DNA of 64,000 nt from Streptomyces sp. NRRL F-5126. Lineage in GTDB: Bacteria > Actinomycetota > Actinomycetes > Streptomycetales > Streptomycetaceae. Below are positions 1 to 14,616 of this stretch, piece by piece. The number at the start of each line of letters is the position of its first letter. Positions within the stretch are counted from its first letter, which is position 1. A program made the position numbers and the translations under genes. Under the pieces are notes generated by a model, which was not told where the DNA came from, did no database searches, and saw only the letters and a program-made list of their open reading frames with translations. The stretch spans positions 558,001 through 622,000 of the forward strand of contig NZ_JOFZ01000006.1 of the NCBI RefSeq assembly GCF_000721265.1. Reading direction: 5' to 3'.

Positions 1-43
1 TGTCAGGAGGCGCCGTCTCGGTGCTGATCGACTCCGTCGACAT
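1..43 (-). CDS. N-terminal start of an unidentified gene (runs off window)
   Basis: An ATG at 43-41 opens a frame that stays open to the window edge, giving 14 residues beginning MSTESIST. It is preceded by a good ribosome-binding site (GAAGGGA, about 6 bases upstream on the minus strand). Too little is visible to name the product. It lies directly downstream of the tetR gene on the same strand and has an operator-like palindrome at 81-98 in front of it, so it may be the regulator's target, for example an efflux pump or detoxifying enzyme. That link is inference. Confidence 0.45.
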   Translation of the reverse strand, partial: MSTESISTETAPPD

Positions 44-80
44 GGTGTTTCCCTTCTTCACGGCCTGCGCTGAGGTCGAT

Positions 81-98
81 TATGTGAGTGAACACATA
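81..98. promoter_or_regulatory. Operator-like inverted repeat upstream of the 1-43 gene
   Basis: TATGTG and CACATA flank a 6-base spacer, a perfect inverted repeat. The core TATGTGAG is also present (reversed) in the palindrome at 804-821 in front of the TetR gene. A minus-strand CATAAT (84-79), a plausible -10 hexamer, overlaps it. Two similar sites, one at each promoter, are what an autoregulating TetR repressor with a neighbouring target would produce. Confidence 0.5.
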
Positions 99-203
99 CT
101 TCTGAAGGCATGCGATAGGGCACGTCCTCAGCCTTGCTGTTCCATGGCGTTCCGTGGTCGCCCACGGGGCCGGTGGCCCCATCGGACGTGCCGTGCGATC
201 CGC

Positions 204-797
204 TCACCCCGCCCCCTCCCCGGCCCGCGGCGCAGCCACGTGGCGCATGCCGTTGGTCAGGGTGCGCGCCCAGCTCCGGTCGACCGAGTCCAGGTCCGCG
301 GTCACGATCAGGTGGCACAGCTGGCCGAAGGCCATGAAGCGCTGCACCTGCTCCTCGCCGGCCCCGGTCCGCTGCCGCGCCAGCTCGACGATGTCGCCGA
401 GCCCGCGGCGCATCGCCGCCTTGATCTCGGGGACGTCCGAAGCGCTTTGCGCGTGAACCTGGAGGATCAGCAGCGACCGGTCGGCGATCAGCTCCGCGTA
501 GGCGTCGCCCATCGCCGCGAGCATCGCCTCGGCCGGCTCGCCCGCCGCCTCGTCGGCCGCGGCGGCGAGGGTGTCACAGATCCGCTGGTAGCAGTGATCG
601 AGCACCGCGACGAACAGGTTCAGTTTCGTGCCGAACAGTCGCAGCACATAGCCCTGCGAGATCTTTGCCGCCGTCGCCACCTCGGTCACCGGCGTCGCCT
701 GATACCCCGACCGCGCGAACACCGCAAGCCCGGCGTCGAGCACCTGGCCACGCCGCGACGACGCCGTGGAACGAACCCTGTCCTTCTCCTTGACCAT
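204..797 (-). CDS. TetR/AcrR-family transcriptional regulator
   Basis: A 197-residue protein with an N-terminal helix-turn-helix typical of TetR repressors at about residues 15-62 (VLDAGLAVFARSGYQATPVTEVATAA, then SQGYVLRLFGTK in the recognition helix). The rest is the usual helical ligand-binding and dimerisation half, whose ligand cannot be deduced. The ATG at 797 has no Shine-Dalgarno sequence, but a -10-like hexamer lies 6 bases upstream, so the mRNA may be leaderless. The operator-like palindrome at 804-821 covers that -10, which suggests autorepression. The gene follows the metallophosphatase by 23 bases on the same strand and could also be read through from it. Confidence 0.88.
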   Translation of the reverse strand: MVKEKDRVRSTASSRRGQVLDAGLAVFARSGYQATPVTEVATAAKISQGYVLRLFGTKLNLFVAVLDHCYQRICDTLAAAADEAAGEPAEAMLAAMGDAYAELIADRSLLILQVHAQSASDVPEIKAAMRRGLGDIVELARQRTGAGEEQVQRFMAFGQLCHLIVTADLDSVDRSWARTLTNGMRHVAAPRAGEGAG

Positions 798-803
798 GTT
801 GTG

Positions 804-833
804 AGTATGCGCTCACATACTTACTGAACGCAA
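804..833 (-). promoter_or_regulatory. tetR promoter with overlapping operator palindrome
   Basis: On the minus strand TTGCGT (833-828), an 18-base spacer and CATACT (809-804) form a plausible sigma-70-type promoter ending 6 bases before the tetR ATG. AGTATG-N6-CATACT at 804-821 is a perfect inverted repeat overlapping the -10. It shares TATGTGAG with the site at 81-98. The promoter lies across the stop codon of the upstream metallophosphatase gene. Confidence 0.5.
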
Positions 834-1606
834 GTCCCGGACCGCCCGTCCCTCGGCGCGAACGTCGTGAGCGCCTCGGCGTCGGAAGCGCGGGCGCGGA
901 GGAAGTAGTCGGCCCACTCCGCGGCATCCGGGTAGGACGATCCGGCGACGACCTCCGCGATCGCGGCCTCGACGTCGTAGCCGGTGACGCGCAGCTCGGC
1001 GCCCCGGCCGAGCAGGGCCCAGTGCGCGCCGGTGCGCCCGTAGGGCATGCCGACGCTGCCGGGGTTGACGACGAGGCGGCCGTGCGCGAGCCGCACGTAG
1101 GGCATGTGGGTGTGCCCGCAGACGACGGTGCGCACGGCGGGCGCGACCCCGTCGAGCACCTCGGACCAGCGCTCCAGCGACGAGTCGACGAGGACGACCT
1201 CCTCGTCGTCGCGCGGTGTGGCGTGGCAGAAGAGGGTGTCGCCGAGCGTCACGGAGGTGGGCAGGGCCTGGAGGCGGTCGAGGTGGGCGTCGCCCAGCTG
1301 CCTTGCGGCCCACGGCGAGACGGGGTCGCCGGGATCCACGCCCGCGCGCGGCCCGCGGCGGAACTCGACGAGCTCGCGGTCGGCGTTCCCGCGCACCCAC
1401 ACCACGCGCTCGCCGAGCGCTTCGAGCACGTCGAGCACCTGGCGGGGCTGCGGCCCCGCGGCGATGTCGCCGGTGACGACGACGCGGTCGGCGGCCCGCA
1501 CGTCGGGCTCGTCGAGGACGGCGCGCAGGGCGGGCAGCACACCGTGGATGTCGGACAGGACGGCGATGGTGCGGTCATGCCCCCAGAATGCCCGGCGGGG
1601 CGGCAC
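821..1606 (-). CDS. Metallophosphoesterase (YfcE/MJ0936-type phosphodiesterase)
   Basis: A calcineurin-like phosphoesterase of about 261 residues. The dinuclear metal-site motifs appear in order: SDIHG near residue 18 (Asp19, His21), GDI, RGNAD, and CGHTHMP near the C-terminal third. This set is diagnostic of small single-domain metallophosphatases that hydrolyse phosphodiester or phosphomonoester substrates; the physiological substrate is unknown. The start at 1606 is a GTG 12 bases after the aldo/keto reductase stop, without a strong ribosome-binding site, so it is probably translated by coupling. No in-frame ATG lies between it and the first motif. Confidence 0.82.
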   Translation of the reverse strand: MPPRRAFWGHDRTIAVLSDIHGVLPALRAVLDEPDVRAADRVVVTGDIAAGPQPRQVLDVLEALGERVVWVRGNADRELVEFRRGPRAGVDPGDPVSPWAARQLGDAHLDRLQALPTSVTLGDTLFCHATPRDDEEVVLVDSSLERWSEVLDGVAPAVRTVVCGHTHMPYVRLAHGRLVVNPGSVGMPYGRTGAHWALLGRGAELRVTGYDVEAAIAEVVAGSSYPDAAEWADYFLRARASDAEALTTFAPRDGRSGTCVQ

Positions 1607-1618
1607 CGCGGGGTGCGC

Positions 1619-2485
1619 TCAGCCGCGCAGCTCGGCCAGGTCCTCCTCGCTCAGGTCGAGCGAGCCCGCCGCCATGTTCTCCTCCAGGTGGTCGAGCGAG
1701 CCGGTGCCCGGGATCGCGAGCATCGACGGCGAGGCCGCCAGCAGCGCCGCGATCGAGACCTGCGCGGTCGTCGCGCCCAGGCGTTCCGCGACCTTGCGGA
1801 GGCGCTCGGCGTCCATCGGGTCGGTGGTGCCGCGGTCCACGGGTCCCGTGCCGCCGCCGAGCGGGAAGAACGGCACGAACGCGATGCCCGCCGCCTCGCA
1901 CTGCGCCGGCAGGCCGGAGTCGCTCGCGTGCTGGTTCTGCACCGCCGCGACGGGCGCGATCGCCCTCGCCTCGGCGAGCTGCGCGGCGTCGACGTTGCTG
2001 ACGCCCAGGTGGCGGATCAGGCCCTCGTCGCGCAGCCCGGCCAGGACCGCGAACCGTTCGGCGATCGACTCGCCGCCCGCGCCGGAGAGGCCGCCCACCC
2101 GCAGGTAGACGAGGTCGAGCCGGTCGAGGCCGAGGGCGCGCAGGTCCGCCTCGACGAGTCCGCGCAGCTGGTCGGGCGTGGCCTGGAGGCTGGGCACGCC
2201 GTCCGGCGCCATCATCGGGCCCACCTTCGTCGCGATGACCAGGCCGTCGCGGTAGGGGGCGAGCGCCGTGCGGATCAGCTCGTTGGCGCGCACGTCTCCC
2301 CCGCCGTAGAAGCCGGCGGTGTCGATGTGGTCCACGCCGAGATCGACCGCTCGCCTGAGGACGGCGACCCCGCTCTCCGGGGCCCGCAGCGGGCCCCCGA
2401 AGGTGCTCATCGCCAGGCGCATCGCGCCGAAGCCGAGACGTTTGATGGTCAGGTCTCCGCCGAGGGAGAAAGTCTTGGTCGTCAT
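1619..2485 (-). CDS. Aldo/keto reductase family oxidoreductase
   Basis: A 288-residue TIM-barrel aldo/keto reductase, likely NADPH-dependent. Three of the four usual active-site residues are visible: Asp55 (DHIDTAGFYG), Tyr60 and Lys87 (IATKVG). The fourth, the His of a typical DLVxLH motif, is Arg129 here (DLVYLRVGG), a variation I know from many actinobacterial members. The cofactor end with SxPGT (IPGTGSLDHLEENM) is intact. The start chosen is the ATG at 2485 (MTTKTFSL); a second in-frame ATG three codons upstream is possible. It is divergent from a LuxR-type regulator with 67 bases between them. Confidence 0.85.
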   Translation of the reverse strand: MTTKTFSLGGDLTIKRLGFGAMRLAMSTFGGPLRAPESGVAVLRRAVDLGVDHIDTAGFYGGGDVRANELIRTALAPYRDGLVIATKVGPMMAPDGVPSLQATPDQLRGLVEADLRALGLDRLDLVYLRVGGLSGAGGESIAERFAVLAGLRDEGLIRHLGVSNVDAAQLAEARAIAPVAAVQNQHASDSGLPAQCEAAGIAFVPFFPLGGGTGPVDRGTTDPMDAERLRKVAERLGATTAQVSIAALLAASPSMLAIPGTGSLDHLEENMAAGSLDLSEEDLAELRG

Positions 2486-2552
2486 GTGTTCCATGGTGTG
2501 CGGGGCCACGGCGGCGGGCGAGGGCGTGACAGCTTGCTGCCACACTGGAAGC

Positions 2553-3218
2553 ATGCGGAGCGAGAAGGTGTTTTCCGTCCACGGTGACGCGGAGCTGATC
2601 GAGCGCGCCGGCCACTTCTTCGAAACCACCCGGAGCGAGTTCCTGTGCGCGGCCCGGGACCTCGACACATGGGCGCAGCCTGCGGCCAGGGCCGCGATCA
2701 GCAGCCGGGTGCGCGGGGCGGTGCCGGCCGGCTTCGTGTCGAGCAAGCTGCTCAGCCCGGTGGCGCTCGCCGACGAGGGGGCACGGGCCCACCTGCGGCA
2801 GGTGCGGCGCGAGGGGACGCTCGTCCGGATCAGCGGCTCGCTGCTGCCCCACGAGACCATCCTCATCGACCGCAGGGTGATGATCCTCGCCGGCCGTGAC
2901 GCGCCCGGGGGCCGCGAGTACACCGTCACGACGTCGAAGTCCCTGATCGACGGCGTCCACTCGCTGTGGGAGGCGATCTGGGACAGCGCCGCGGACTTCG
3001 ACACGTACCTGCGCGGCGACGTCCCCCACCTCGACACGGACAGCCGCACGGTCCTCGAAGCGCTCGGCTCCGGCCTGACGGACGCGTCGGCGGCGCGGCG
3101 GCTCGGCGTCTCGCTGCGCACGTACCGGCGGCGGGTGGCCGAACTGATGGCCACGCTGGAAGCGGACTCCCGCTTCCAGGCAGGCCTGCGAGCAGGCGAG
3201 TTGGGCCTGCCGCGCTGA
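2553..3218 (+). CDS. LuxR-type HTH transcriptional regulator without receiver domain
   Basis: A 221-residue protein. The C-terminal 60 residues form a helix-turn-helix of the LuxR/GerE type (VLEALGSGLTDASAARRLGV, then SLRTYRRRVAELMATLEADSRFQAGLRA). The N-terminal 150 residues have no receiver Asp pocket. They resemble the phospholipase-D-like N-terminal domain of stand-alone Streptomyces LuxR regulators (residues about 20-130), a family-level comparison from memory. Start ATG at 2553. It is transcribed away from the aldo/keto reductase, so one or both could be controlled from the shared 67-base spacer. Confidence 0.75.
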   Translation: MRSEKVFSVHGDAELIERAGHFFETTRSEFLCAARDLDTWAQPAARAAISSRVRGAVPAGFVSSKLLSPVALADEGARAHLRQVRREGTLVRISGSLLPHETILIDRRVMILAGRDAPGGREYTVTTSKSLIDGVHSLWEAIWDSAADFDTYLRGDVPHLDTDSRTVLEALGSGLTDASAARRLGVSLRTYRRRVAELMATLEADSRFQAGLRAGELGLPR

Positions 3219-3266
3219 AGCCCGCTGCCCGCCGCCCGCTGGGACGGAGAGCGGGCGCGCGTGGAC

Positions 3267-3296
3267 CCCGGCGGCACGGCGCCGCACGCCGCCGGG
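3267..3296. terminator. Hairpin between convergent genes
   Basis: CCCGGCGGC pairs perfectly with GCCGCCGGG around a 12-base loop, in the 85-base gap between the convergent regulator (ends 3218) and MarR gene (ends 3304). No U-run follows, as is common in high-GC actinomycetes. It could serve both directions. Confidence 0.5.
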
Positions 3297-3303
3297 CGCC
3301 GCC

Positions 3304-3828
3304 CTAGCCGCCGGGTTCCGCGTCCTCGGGCGCCTGCGCGTCCGGGGGTGTGGCGGCCGAGTCCCAGCTCCACTTGCCGACCCGGCTCAGCACGTCCACC
3401 GCCGCCATGATCCGCTCCGGGTCCACGTCGGCGAGACTTTCGGCCAGTTTCGCCTCGACCGTGCCCACCAGCCGGGCCAGCGTGTCCCGCCCGTGTTGCG
3501 TCGGGGAGACGAGTTGTACGCGGCGGTCGCCGCCGTTCTCCGCACGTTCCACCAGGCCCTGCTCCGCCAACTGCCTGACCTGGCGCGTCACATGGGGATG
3601 ACGGACGCCGAGGCGCTGAGCCAACTCCCCCACGCGCAGTGGCTCCTGTCCCTCCGCCAGGACACGCAGCAGCGCGATCCCCGACCTGTCGATGGGCGTC
3701 CCCGCCGCCGCGGTCAATCGGGCGTGCGTGCCGGATCGCGTCAGGCTGTAGGCCAGTGCGCTCAGCACGGACTGCAACTCGGCGATGGATTCCGCACGTG
3801 ACGGGGGCGGGCCTGGGGTGGTTTCCAC
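3304..3828 (-). CDS. MarR-family transcriptional regulator
   Basis: A winged-helix regulator of about 174 residues. After an N-terminal dimerisation helix (SIAELQSVLSALAYSL) comes the MarR DNA-binding core: IALLRVLAEGQEPLRVGELAQ, recognition helix VRHPHVTRQVRQL and the wing ERAENGGDRRVQLVSPT with its conserved DxR. The start is uncertain. I use the GTG at 3828, which gives normal family length; in-frame starts at 3891 (ATG) and 3909 (GTG) would lengthen the N-terminus. It is divergent from a ferredoxin-P450 pair, and a palindrome at 3919-3935 sits between them, so the P450 operon is its likely target. Confidence 0.85.
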   Translation of the reverse strand: METTPGPPPSRAESIAELQSVLSALAYSLTRSGTHARLTAAAGTPIDRSGIALLRVLAEGQEPLRVGELAQRLGVRHPHVTRQVRQLAEQGLVERAENGGDRRVQLVSPTQHGRDTLARLVGTVEAKLAESLADVDPERIMAAVDVLSRVGKWSWDSAATPPDAQAPEDAEPGG

Positions 3829-3890
3829 AGTCGCATCATGCCGGGCCGACCGTTTCCGGCCAACCGTTGACGCGAATGCCGGAGGCCCCA

Positions 3891-3935
3891 TTGCACGGAC
3901 ACCGGCCACGGGGTTATCACGTACTTAGGGTACGT
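3891..3935 (+). promoter_or_regulatory. Ferredoxin-P450 promoter with MarR-type operator
   Basis: TTGCAC (3891-3896), an 18-base spacer and TATCAC (3915-3920) make a candidate promoter. ACGTAC-N5-GTACGT (3919-3935) is a perfect inverted repeat lying over the expected transcription start, where a bound repressor would block initiation. Position and symmetry fit a MarR dimer site; binding by the neighbouring MarR protein is inferred. Confidence 0.55.
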
Positions 3936-3955
3936 AACGAAGGAGAGCGAGCGCG

Positions 3956-4153
3956 ATGCACATCGAAATCGACCAGGACCGGTGCTGCGCCTCCGGGCAG
4001 TGCGTCCTCACGGCGGACGACATCTTCGACCAGCGCGACGAGGACGGCGTCGTCACCCTGCTCGACGACGCCCCCGACGACGCCGACGCCCGGGCACGCG
4101 CCGAAGAGGCGGCAGCACTCTGCCCGGCGGGGGCCATCACGGTCCGCGCCTAG
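3956..4153 (+). CDS. [3Fe-4S] ferredoxin, P450 electron donor
   Basis: A 65-residue ferredoxin. Cys10, Cys16 and Cys56 match the three-cysteine pattern of the 3Fe-4S ferredoxins that pair with bacterial P450s; Cys11 next to Cys10 occupies a position usually held by another small residue. It would pass electrons from a ferredoxin reductase (none nearby) to the P450 encoded next. The ATG at 3956 follows a GAAGGAG ribosome-binding site at about 3939-3945. The P450 starts 45 bases after its stop, so the two are probably one transcript. The order ferredoxin-then-P450 is less usual than P450-then-ferredoxin. Confidence 0.92.
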   Translation: MHIEIDQDRCCASGQCVLTADDIFDQRDEDGVVTLLDDAPDDADARARAEEAAALCPAGAITVRA

Positions 4154-4198
4154 GCCCACCCCTCACCCCACCCCCCACCTGCGTCAGGAGCACGGCAC

Positions 4199-5455
4199 AT
4201 GACCGACACAGCCCTGTCAGGCAGCAGCGACGTCGCCGAGAGCGCGCCGCACCCGTCCTTCCCGTTCAGCCGCGCCACCGGCTGTCCCTTCGACCCGCCC
4301 CCGCAGCTCGCCGGGCTGCGCGAGCACGAGCCCTTCTCGCACGTCCGGATATGGAACGGCACCTCCGCCTGGCTTGTCACCCGCTACCAGGACCAGCGCG
4401 CGATCCTCACCGACAACCGGTTCAGCGCCGACGTGCTGCGTCCCGGCTTCCCGTCGCAGAGCGCCGGGTTCGAGGCCCGCCGCAAGAACGGCAGGCCGTC
4501 CCCCTTCATCGCCACGGACGACCCGGACCACAACCGGGTGCGCCGCATGTTCACCTCGTACTTCTCGGTGCGGCGGGCACGCGCGCTGGTACCGCGCCTG
4601 ACGGAGATCATCGACGGCCTGCTGGACGGCATGGAGGCGGCGGGGCCGCCCGTCGACCTGGTGACGTCGTTCGCGCTGCCGCTGCCGTCGCTCGTGATAG
4701 CGGAGATTCTCGGCGTGCCGCGCACGGACCACCACCTGTTCCAGAGCCGGACGAAGGTGCTGGTCTCCAGGGACACGCCACCCGAGGACAACGTGGCGGC
4801 GGCGAACGAGCTGACCGACTACCTCGGTGGGCTCGTCGACGAGAAGGTGGAGAATCCGCAGGACGACCTGATCAGCAGCGTCGCCGCCGCGCACCTGCCG
4901 ACCGGCGGGACCACCCGCGAACGCCTCGCCCAGGACGCCATGCTGCTGCTGGTCGCGGGGCACGAGACGACGACCAACATGATCGCGCTCGGCACGCTCG
5001 CCCTGATGCGCAACCCCGACCAGCTCGCGGCCGTGCGCGACTCCGAAGAGCCCGCGCAGGTCGCCGGCGCGGTCGAGGAACTGCTGCGCTACCTCACCAT
5101 CGTGCACACGGGCCGCAGGCGCGTGGCGATCGAGGACGTGGAGATCTCCGGGCACACGATCCGCGCGGGCGAGGGCGTCATCCTGACGAACGACTCCGCC
5201 AACCGCGACGGCACGGTCTTCGACGACCCCGACGCATTCGACATCACGAGGCCCAACGCCCGCCGCCACATGGCGTTCGGCCAGGGCACGCACCAGTGCC
5301 TCGGCCAGAACCTGGCCAGGCAGGAGCTCCAGCTCGCCTACCCGGCGCTGCTGCGGCGCTTCCCGGAGCTGCGGCCCGCGATCGAGGAGCAGGACATCCC
5401 GTACAAGCACGACTCGCTGATCTACGGCGTCCACGAGCTCCCGGTCGCCTGGTAG
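4199..5455 (+). CDS. Cytochrome P450, CYP105-like
   Basis: A 418-residue soluble class I P450. Visible landmarks: N-terminal [13 protein letters not shown], the C-helix [17 protein letters not shown], the I-helix AGHETTTN (from about residue 252), the K-helix ExxR in EELLRYL, and the heme loop [10 protein letters not shown] with the axial ligand Cys367. Several stretches read like CYP105, a Streptomyces family known for broad xenobiotic and macrolide or steroid hydroxylation; the natural substrate cannot be told. It is co-transcribed with the ferredoxin and probably controlled by the divergent MarR, which suggests induction by a small aromatic or lipophilic compound. Family assignment is by eye. 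Confidence 0.92.
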   Translation: MTDTALSGSSDVAESAPHPSFPFSRATGCPFDPPPQLAGLREHEPFSHVRIWNGTSAWLVTRYQDQRAILTDNRFSADVLRPGFPSQSAGFEARRKNGRPSPFIATDDPDHNRVRRMFTSYFSVRRARALVPRLTEIIDGLLDGMEAAGPPVDLVTSFALPLPSLVIAEILGVPRTDHHLFQSRTKVLVSRDTPPEDNVAAANELTDYLGGLVDEKVENPQDDLISSVAAAHLPTGGTTRERLAQDAMLLLVAGHETTTNMIALGTLALMRNPDQLAAVRDSEEPAQVAGAVEELLRYLTIVHTGRRRVAIEDVEISGHTIRAGEGVILTNDSANRDGTVFDDPDAFDITRPNARRHMAFGQGTHQCLGQNLARQELQLAYPALLRRFPELRPAIEEQDIPYKHDSLIYGVHELPVAW

Positions 5456-5472
5456 GGGGCCCCGCATGCGAA

Positions 5473-5514
5473 AGGGCCCCGCGCCCCGTCCCGAAGGACG
5501 AGGGGCGGGGCCCT
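5473..5514. terminator. Strong bidirectional terminator between P450 and tuf
   Basis: A long GC hairpin with 19-base arms, a short internal mismatch and a CGAA tetraloop (5492-5495), between the convergent ends of the P450 and tuf genes. Confidence 0.8.
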
Positions 5515-5570
5515 CCGCGATGCCCGCTACGGTCCTTTTCCGACCGTCACAGGACCACCTGCCGTCAGAG

Positions 5571-6764
5571 TTACTTGACGATCTTGGTGACCTGGCCGGC
5601 GCCCACCGTACGACCACCCTCACGGATGGCGAACTTCAGGCCCTCCTCCATGGCGACCGGCTGGATCAGCTGGACGGACATGGTGGTGTTGTCGCCCGGC
5701 ATGACCATCTCGGTGCCCTCGGGGAGGGTCACGACGCCGGTCACGTCCGTGGTGCGGAAGTAGAACTGCGGGCGGTAGTTGTTGAAGAAGGGGGTGTGAC
5801 GGCCACCCTCGTCCTTCGACAGGATGTAGGCCTGGCCCTCGAACTCGGTGTGCGGCGTGACCGAACCGGGCTTGATGATGACCTGGCCGCGCTCCACGTC
5901 CTCGCGCTTGATGCCACGGAGGAGCAGACCGACGTTCTCACCGGCCTGGCCCTCGTCGAGGAGCTTGCGGAACATCTCGATACCGGTGACGGTCGTCGAG
6001 GTCTTGTCCTGCTTGATGCCGATGATGTCGACGGTCTCGTTGACCTTCAGGACACCGCGCTCGATACGGCCGGTGACGACCGTACCGCGACCGGTGATCG
6101 TGAAGACGTCCTCGATCGGCATCAGGAACGGCTTGTCGATGTCGCGCTCGGGCTGCGGGATGGCCTCGTCCACGGCCTTCATCAGGTCGAGGATGGACTG
6201 GCCGTACTCCTTGTCGCCCTCGAGCGCCTTGAGCGCCGAGACCTTGACGACCGGGAGGTCGTCGCCCGGGAACTCGTACTCGGTGAGCAGCTCGCGGACC
6301 TCGAGCTCGACGAGCTCCAGGATCTCCTCGTCGTCCACCATGTCGGCCTTGTTCAGCGCGACGACGATGTACGGCACGCCGACCTGGCGGGCCAGGAGCA
6401 CGTGCTCCTTGGTCTGCGGCATCGGGCCGTCGGTCGCGGCGACCACGAGGATGGCGCCGTCCATCTGCGCCGCACCCGTGATCATGTTCTTGATGTAGTC
6501 CGCGTGACCGGGGCAGTCGACGTGGGCGTAGTGACGCGCCTCCGTCTGGTACTCGACGTGCGAGATGGAGATCGTGATACCGCGCTGGCGCTCTTCGGGA
6601 GCCTTGTCGATCTGGTCGAAGGCCGAGGCCTCGTTCAGCTCCGGGTACGCGTCGTGCAGCACCTTGGTAATGGCGGCCGTGAGGGTCGTCTTACCGTGGT
6701 CGATGTGACCGATGGTGCCGATGTTGACGTGCGGCTTAGTCCGCTCGAACTTCGCCTTCGCCAC
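5571..6764 (-). CDS. tuf: Translation elongation factor Tu (EF-Tu1)
   Basis: A 397-residue GTPase that carries aminoacyl-tRNA to the ribosomal A site. The G-domain motifs are complete: GHIDHGKTT near residue 18, the switch [21 protein letters not shown] and SALKALEG. Domains 2 and 3 follow, including TGRIERG and the C-terminal [11 protein letters not shown]. It is the last gene of the rpsL-rpsG-fusA-tuf cluster, 203 bases after fusA. The spacer carries a hairpin and a possible promoter, so it can probably be transcribed alone as well as by read-through. The ATG at 6764 follows an AGGAGGAC ribosome-binding site. Confidence 0.99.
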   Translation of the reverse strand: MAKAKFERTKPHVNIGTIGHIDHGKTTLTAAITKVLHDAYPELNEASAFDQIDKAPEERQRGITISISHVEYQTEARHYAHVDCPGHADYIKNMITGAAQMDGAILVVAATDGPMPQTKEHVLLARQVGVPYIVVALNKADMVDDEEILELVELEVRELLTEYEFPGDDLPVVKVSALKALEGDKEYGQSILDLMKAVDEAIPQPERDIDKPFLMPIEDVFTITGRGTVVTGRIERGVLKVNETVDIIGIKQDKTSTTVTGIEMFRKLLDEGQAGENVGLLLRGIKREDVERGQVIIKPGSVTPHTEFEGQAYILSKDEGGRHTPFFNNYRPQFYFRTTDVTGVVTLPEGTEMVMPGDNTTMSVQLIQPVAMEEGLKFAIREGGRTVGAGQVTKIVK

Positions 6765-6914
6765 TGGGGTCCTCCTGTGGAGTGGTTCTGTACGCCTTAC
6801 TCATCGGCGCCAGGATGATCTTTGCTGGGATGCCGGTGTCGCCGGGGCACCCCCCGCGGGGCACGGCAGGTGACGCCGTGCCTGCGGGAGCTGCCCCCTG
6901 CTATCCCGGTGACA

Positions 6915-6955
6915 AGCCTAGAGCGTGAATCCACCAGGGCGTTCGCCCTGTGGAT
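6915..6955 (-). promoter_or_regulatory. fusA-tuf spacer: hairpin and possible tuf promoter
   Basis: ATCCAC-AGGGCG-AA-CGCCCT-(G)-GTGGAT (6955-6929 on the minus strand) forms a near-perfect hairpin 13 bases after the fusA stop. A minus-strand TAGGCT (6920-6915), a good -10 hexamer, follows. I see no convincing -35. The hairpin may be a partial terminator or processing site that lets tuf be expressed at a different level from fusA. The rest of the 203-base spacer shows nothing clear. Confidence 0.45.
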
Positions 6956-6967
6956 GACACCTGTGGA

Positions 6968-9094
<2,127 letters not shown>

Positions 9095-9132
9095 GAGGCT
9101 CAGTCTTCTCTCGGTCTCGATGTGGGTTGCGA

Positions 9133-9603
9133 CTACCAGCGGTAGTGCGCGAAGGCCTTGTTGGACTCGGCCATCTTGTGCGTGTCCTCGCGCTTCTTGA
9201 CGGAGGCGCCGAGGCCGTTGGAGGCGTCGAGCAGCTCGTTCATCAGGCGCTCGGTCATGGTCTTCTCACGACGGGCGCGCGAGTAACCGACCAGCCAGCG
9301 CAGCGCGAGGGTGGAGGCGCGACCGGGCTTGACCTCGATCGGCACCTGGTACGTGGCGCCACCGACGCGGCGGGACTTGACCTCAAGCGACGGCTTGACG
9401 TTCTCCAGCGCGCGCTTGAGCGTGATGACCGGGTCGTTGTTGGTCTTCTCGCGCAGGCCCTCCATGGCGCCGTACACGATCCGCTCGGCGGTGGAGCGCT
9501 TCCCGTTGAGCAGGAGCTTGTTGATCAGCGAGGTGACAAGAGGAGAACCGTAGACCGGGTCGATGATGACCGGGCGCTTCGGGGCGGGGCCCTTACGAGG
9601 CAT
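9133..9603 (-). CDS. rpsG: 30S ribosomal protein S7
   Basis: A 156-residue S7, the primary 16S rRNA-binding protein of the small-subunit head. It begins [10 protein letters not shown] and contains the conserved segments [29 protein letters not shown] and [16 protein letters not shown], ending in FAHYRW. Its ATG follows the rpsL stop by two bases, so the two are translationally coupled. In E. coli S7 represses its own operon; no matching structure was checked here. Confidence 0.99.
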   Translation of the reverse strand: MPRKGPAPKRPVIIDPVYGSPLVTSLINKLLLNGKRSTAERIVYGAMEGLREKTNNDPVITLKRALENVKPSLEVKSRRVGGATYQVPIEVKPGRASTLALRWLVGYSRARREKTMTERLMNELLDASNGLGASVKKREDTHKMAESNKAFAHYRW

Positions 9604-9605
9604 TC

Positions 9606-9977
9606 TTACTTCTCCTTCTTGGCGCCGTAACGGCTGCGGGCCTGCTTGCGGTTCTTGACACCCTGGGTGTCGAGCGAACCTCGGATGATCTTGTAGCGAA
9701 CACCCGGCAGGTCCTTCACACGGCCGCCGCGCACGAGCACGATGGAGTGCTCCTGCAGGTTGTGTCCCTCACCCGGGATGTACGCCGTGACCTCGATGCC
9801 CGAGGTCAGACGCACACGCGCGACCTTGCGCAGGGCCGAGTTCGGCTTCTTCGGGGTGGTCGTGAACACACGCGTGCAGACCCCGCGGCGCTGAGGGGAG
9901 CCCTCGAGTGCGGGGGTCTTGTTCTTCTCGACCTTGTCCTGCCGGCCCTTGCGGACCAGCTGCTGGATCGTAGGCAC
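9606..9977 (-). CDS. rpsL: 30S ribosomal protein S12
   Basis: A 123-residue S12 that acts in decoding fidelity and is the streptomycin-resistance locus. The start is a GTG at 9977, preceded by GGAGAAGTA; earlier in-frame starts would add an unrelated extension. The sequence around the resistance-determining lysines ([13 protein letters not shown] and [10 protein letters not shown]) is wild type, predicting streptomycin sensitivity. It is the first gene of rpsL-rpsG-fusA-tuf and has a promoter about 190 bases upstream. Confidence 0.99.
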   Translation of the reverse strand: MPTIQQLVRKGRQDKVEKNKTPALEGSPQRRGVCTRVFTTTPKKPNSALRKVARVRLTSGIEVTAYIPGEGHNLQEHSIVLVRGGRVKDLPGVRYKIIRGSLDTQGVKNRKQARSRYGAKKEK

Positions 9978-10170
9978 TACTTCTCCGATTCTGTGTGCCG
10001 TCGGTAAAGCTAACCTGGAACGTCGCCGACCCACGCGGTCGGGTGTGTCGAATACCGCGGACCCCCGCCGGCAAGCGGGGAAAGCACGGATTGCGGTGGC
10101 CGTGGAATGGACTCGCCGCGCGGCTGAGGACACGCACGAGAGCCCAGGCACACCCCAGGCACAAGGCTTG

Positions 10171-10199
10171 AGCGTACCTACCTTGTCGACTCCGGTCAA
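10171..10199 (-). promoter_or_regulatory. Promoter of the rpsL-rpsG-fusA-tuf operon
   Basis: On the minus strand TTGACC (10199-10194), a 17-base spacer and TACGCT (10176-10171) match the Streptomyces vegetative (HrdB) consensus. The predicted untranslated leader to the rpsL GTG is about 187 bases. Confidence 0.7.
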
Positions 10200-10548
10200 A
10201 AGAGAACCCACAGGGTGCCGCAGAACCCCGCCCCGCGCAAGATCCCCGCGGCGCGCCACGGCCACGACCCGCGCCGGCGCCACTGAGCCCGGGCCCCGCC
10301 CCACCGGCCGCGACGGGCCGCCCTGGCGGGCCGTGCCCGCCGCCCGCCCTGCCCCGGCCACCGACGCACACCGCCGCCATGGGCCGCCGGCCGGCACGTC
10401 CCGTGGCCCCATGCTCAGGGGCCGGGGCCGTACCCCGGACGCCGTGGACAGGCCATCCGGTGCACAGGCGGGTGGGAGACCGCGACAAGGGGCTGACGTG
10501 GCCGGTCACCGGGCCCGCCCGCCGCGTGGCGTCTCGCGGCCGGACGAA
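10200..10548. other. Gene-free stretch between rpsL promoter and rpoC terminator
   Basis: About 350 bases with open frames on both strands but no ribosome-binding site, codon pattern or protein I can recognise. I see no gene here. In S. coelicolor, as I recall, extra small genes lie between rpoC and rpsL; none is recognisable here. Confidence 0.5.
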
Positions 10549-10590
10549 GCGCGAGGGCGGCCGCCCCTTCCGGGACGGCCGCCCTCGCGC
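10549..10590 (-). terminator. rpoC terminator
   Basis: GCGCGAGGGCGGCCG pairs perfectly with CGGCCGCCCTCGCGC around a 12-base loop, 34 bases after the rpoC stop. Confidence 0.85.
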
Positions 10591-10623
10591 TCAGTGCCTC
10601 ACCTGCTCACGCAGGCGCTCGCC

Positions 10624-14529
<3,906 letters not shown>

Positions 14530-14616
14530 TATGCGTCAATCCCTCTCAGGGGTCGTGTCTGAAGGTCTGATGGGGGCCCTCACGCGGGGAGCGTGAGGGA
14601 GGGTCCGAGGTGGCCA

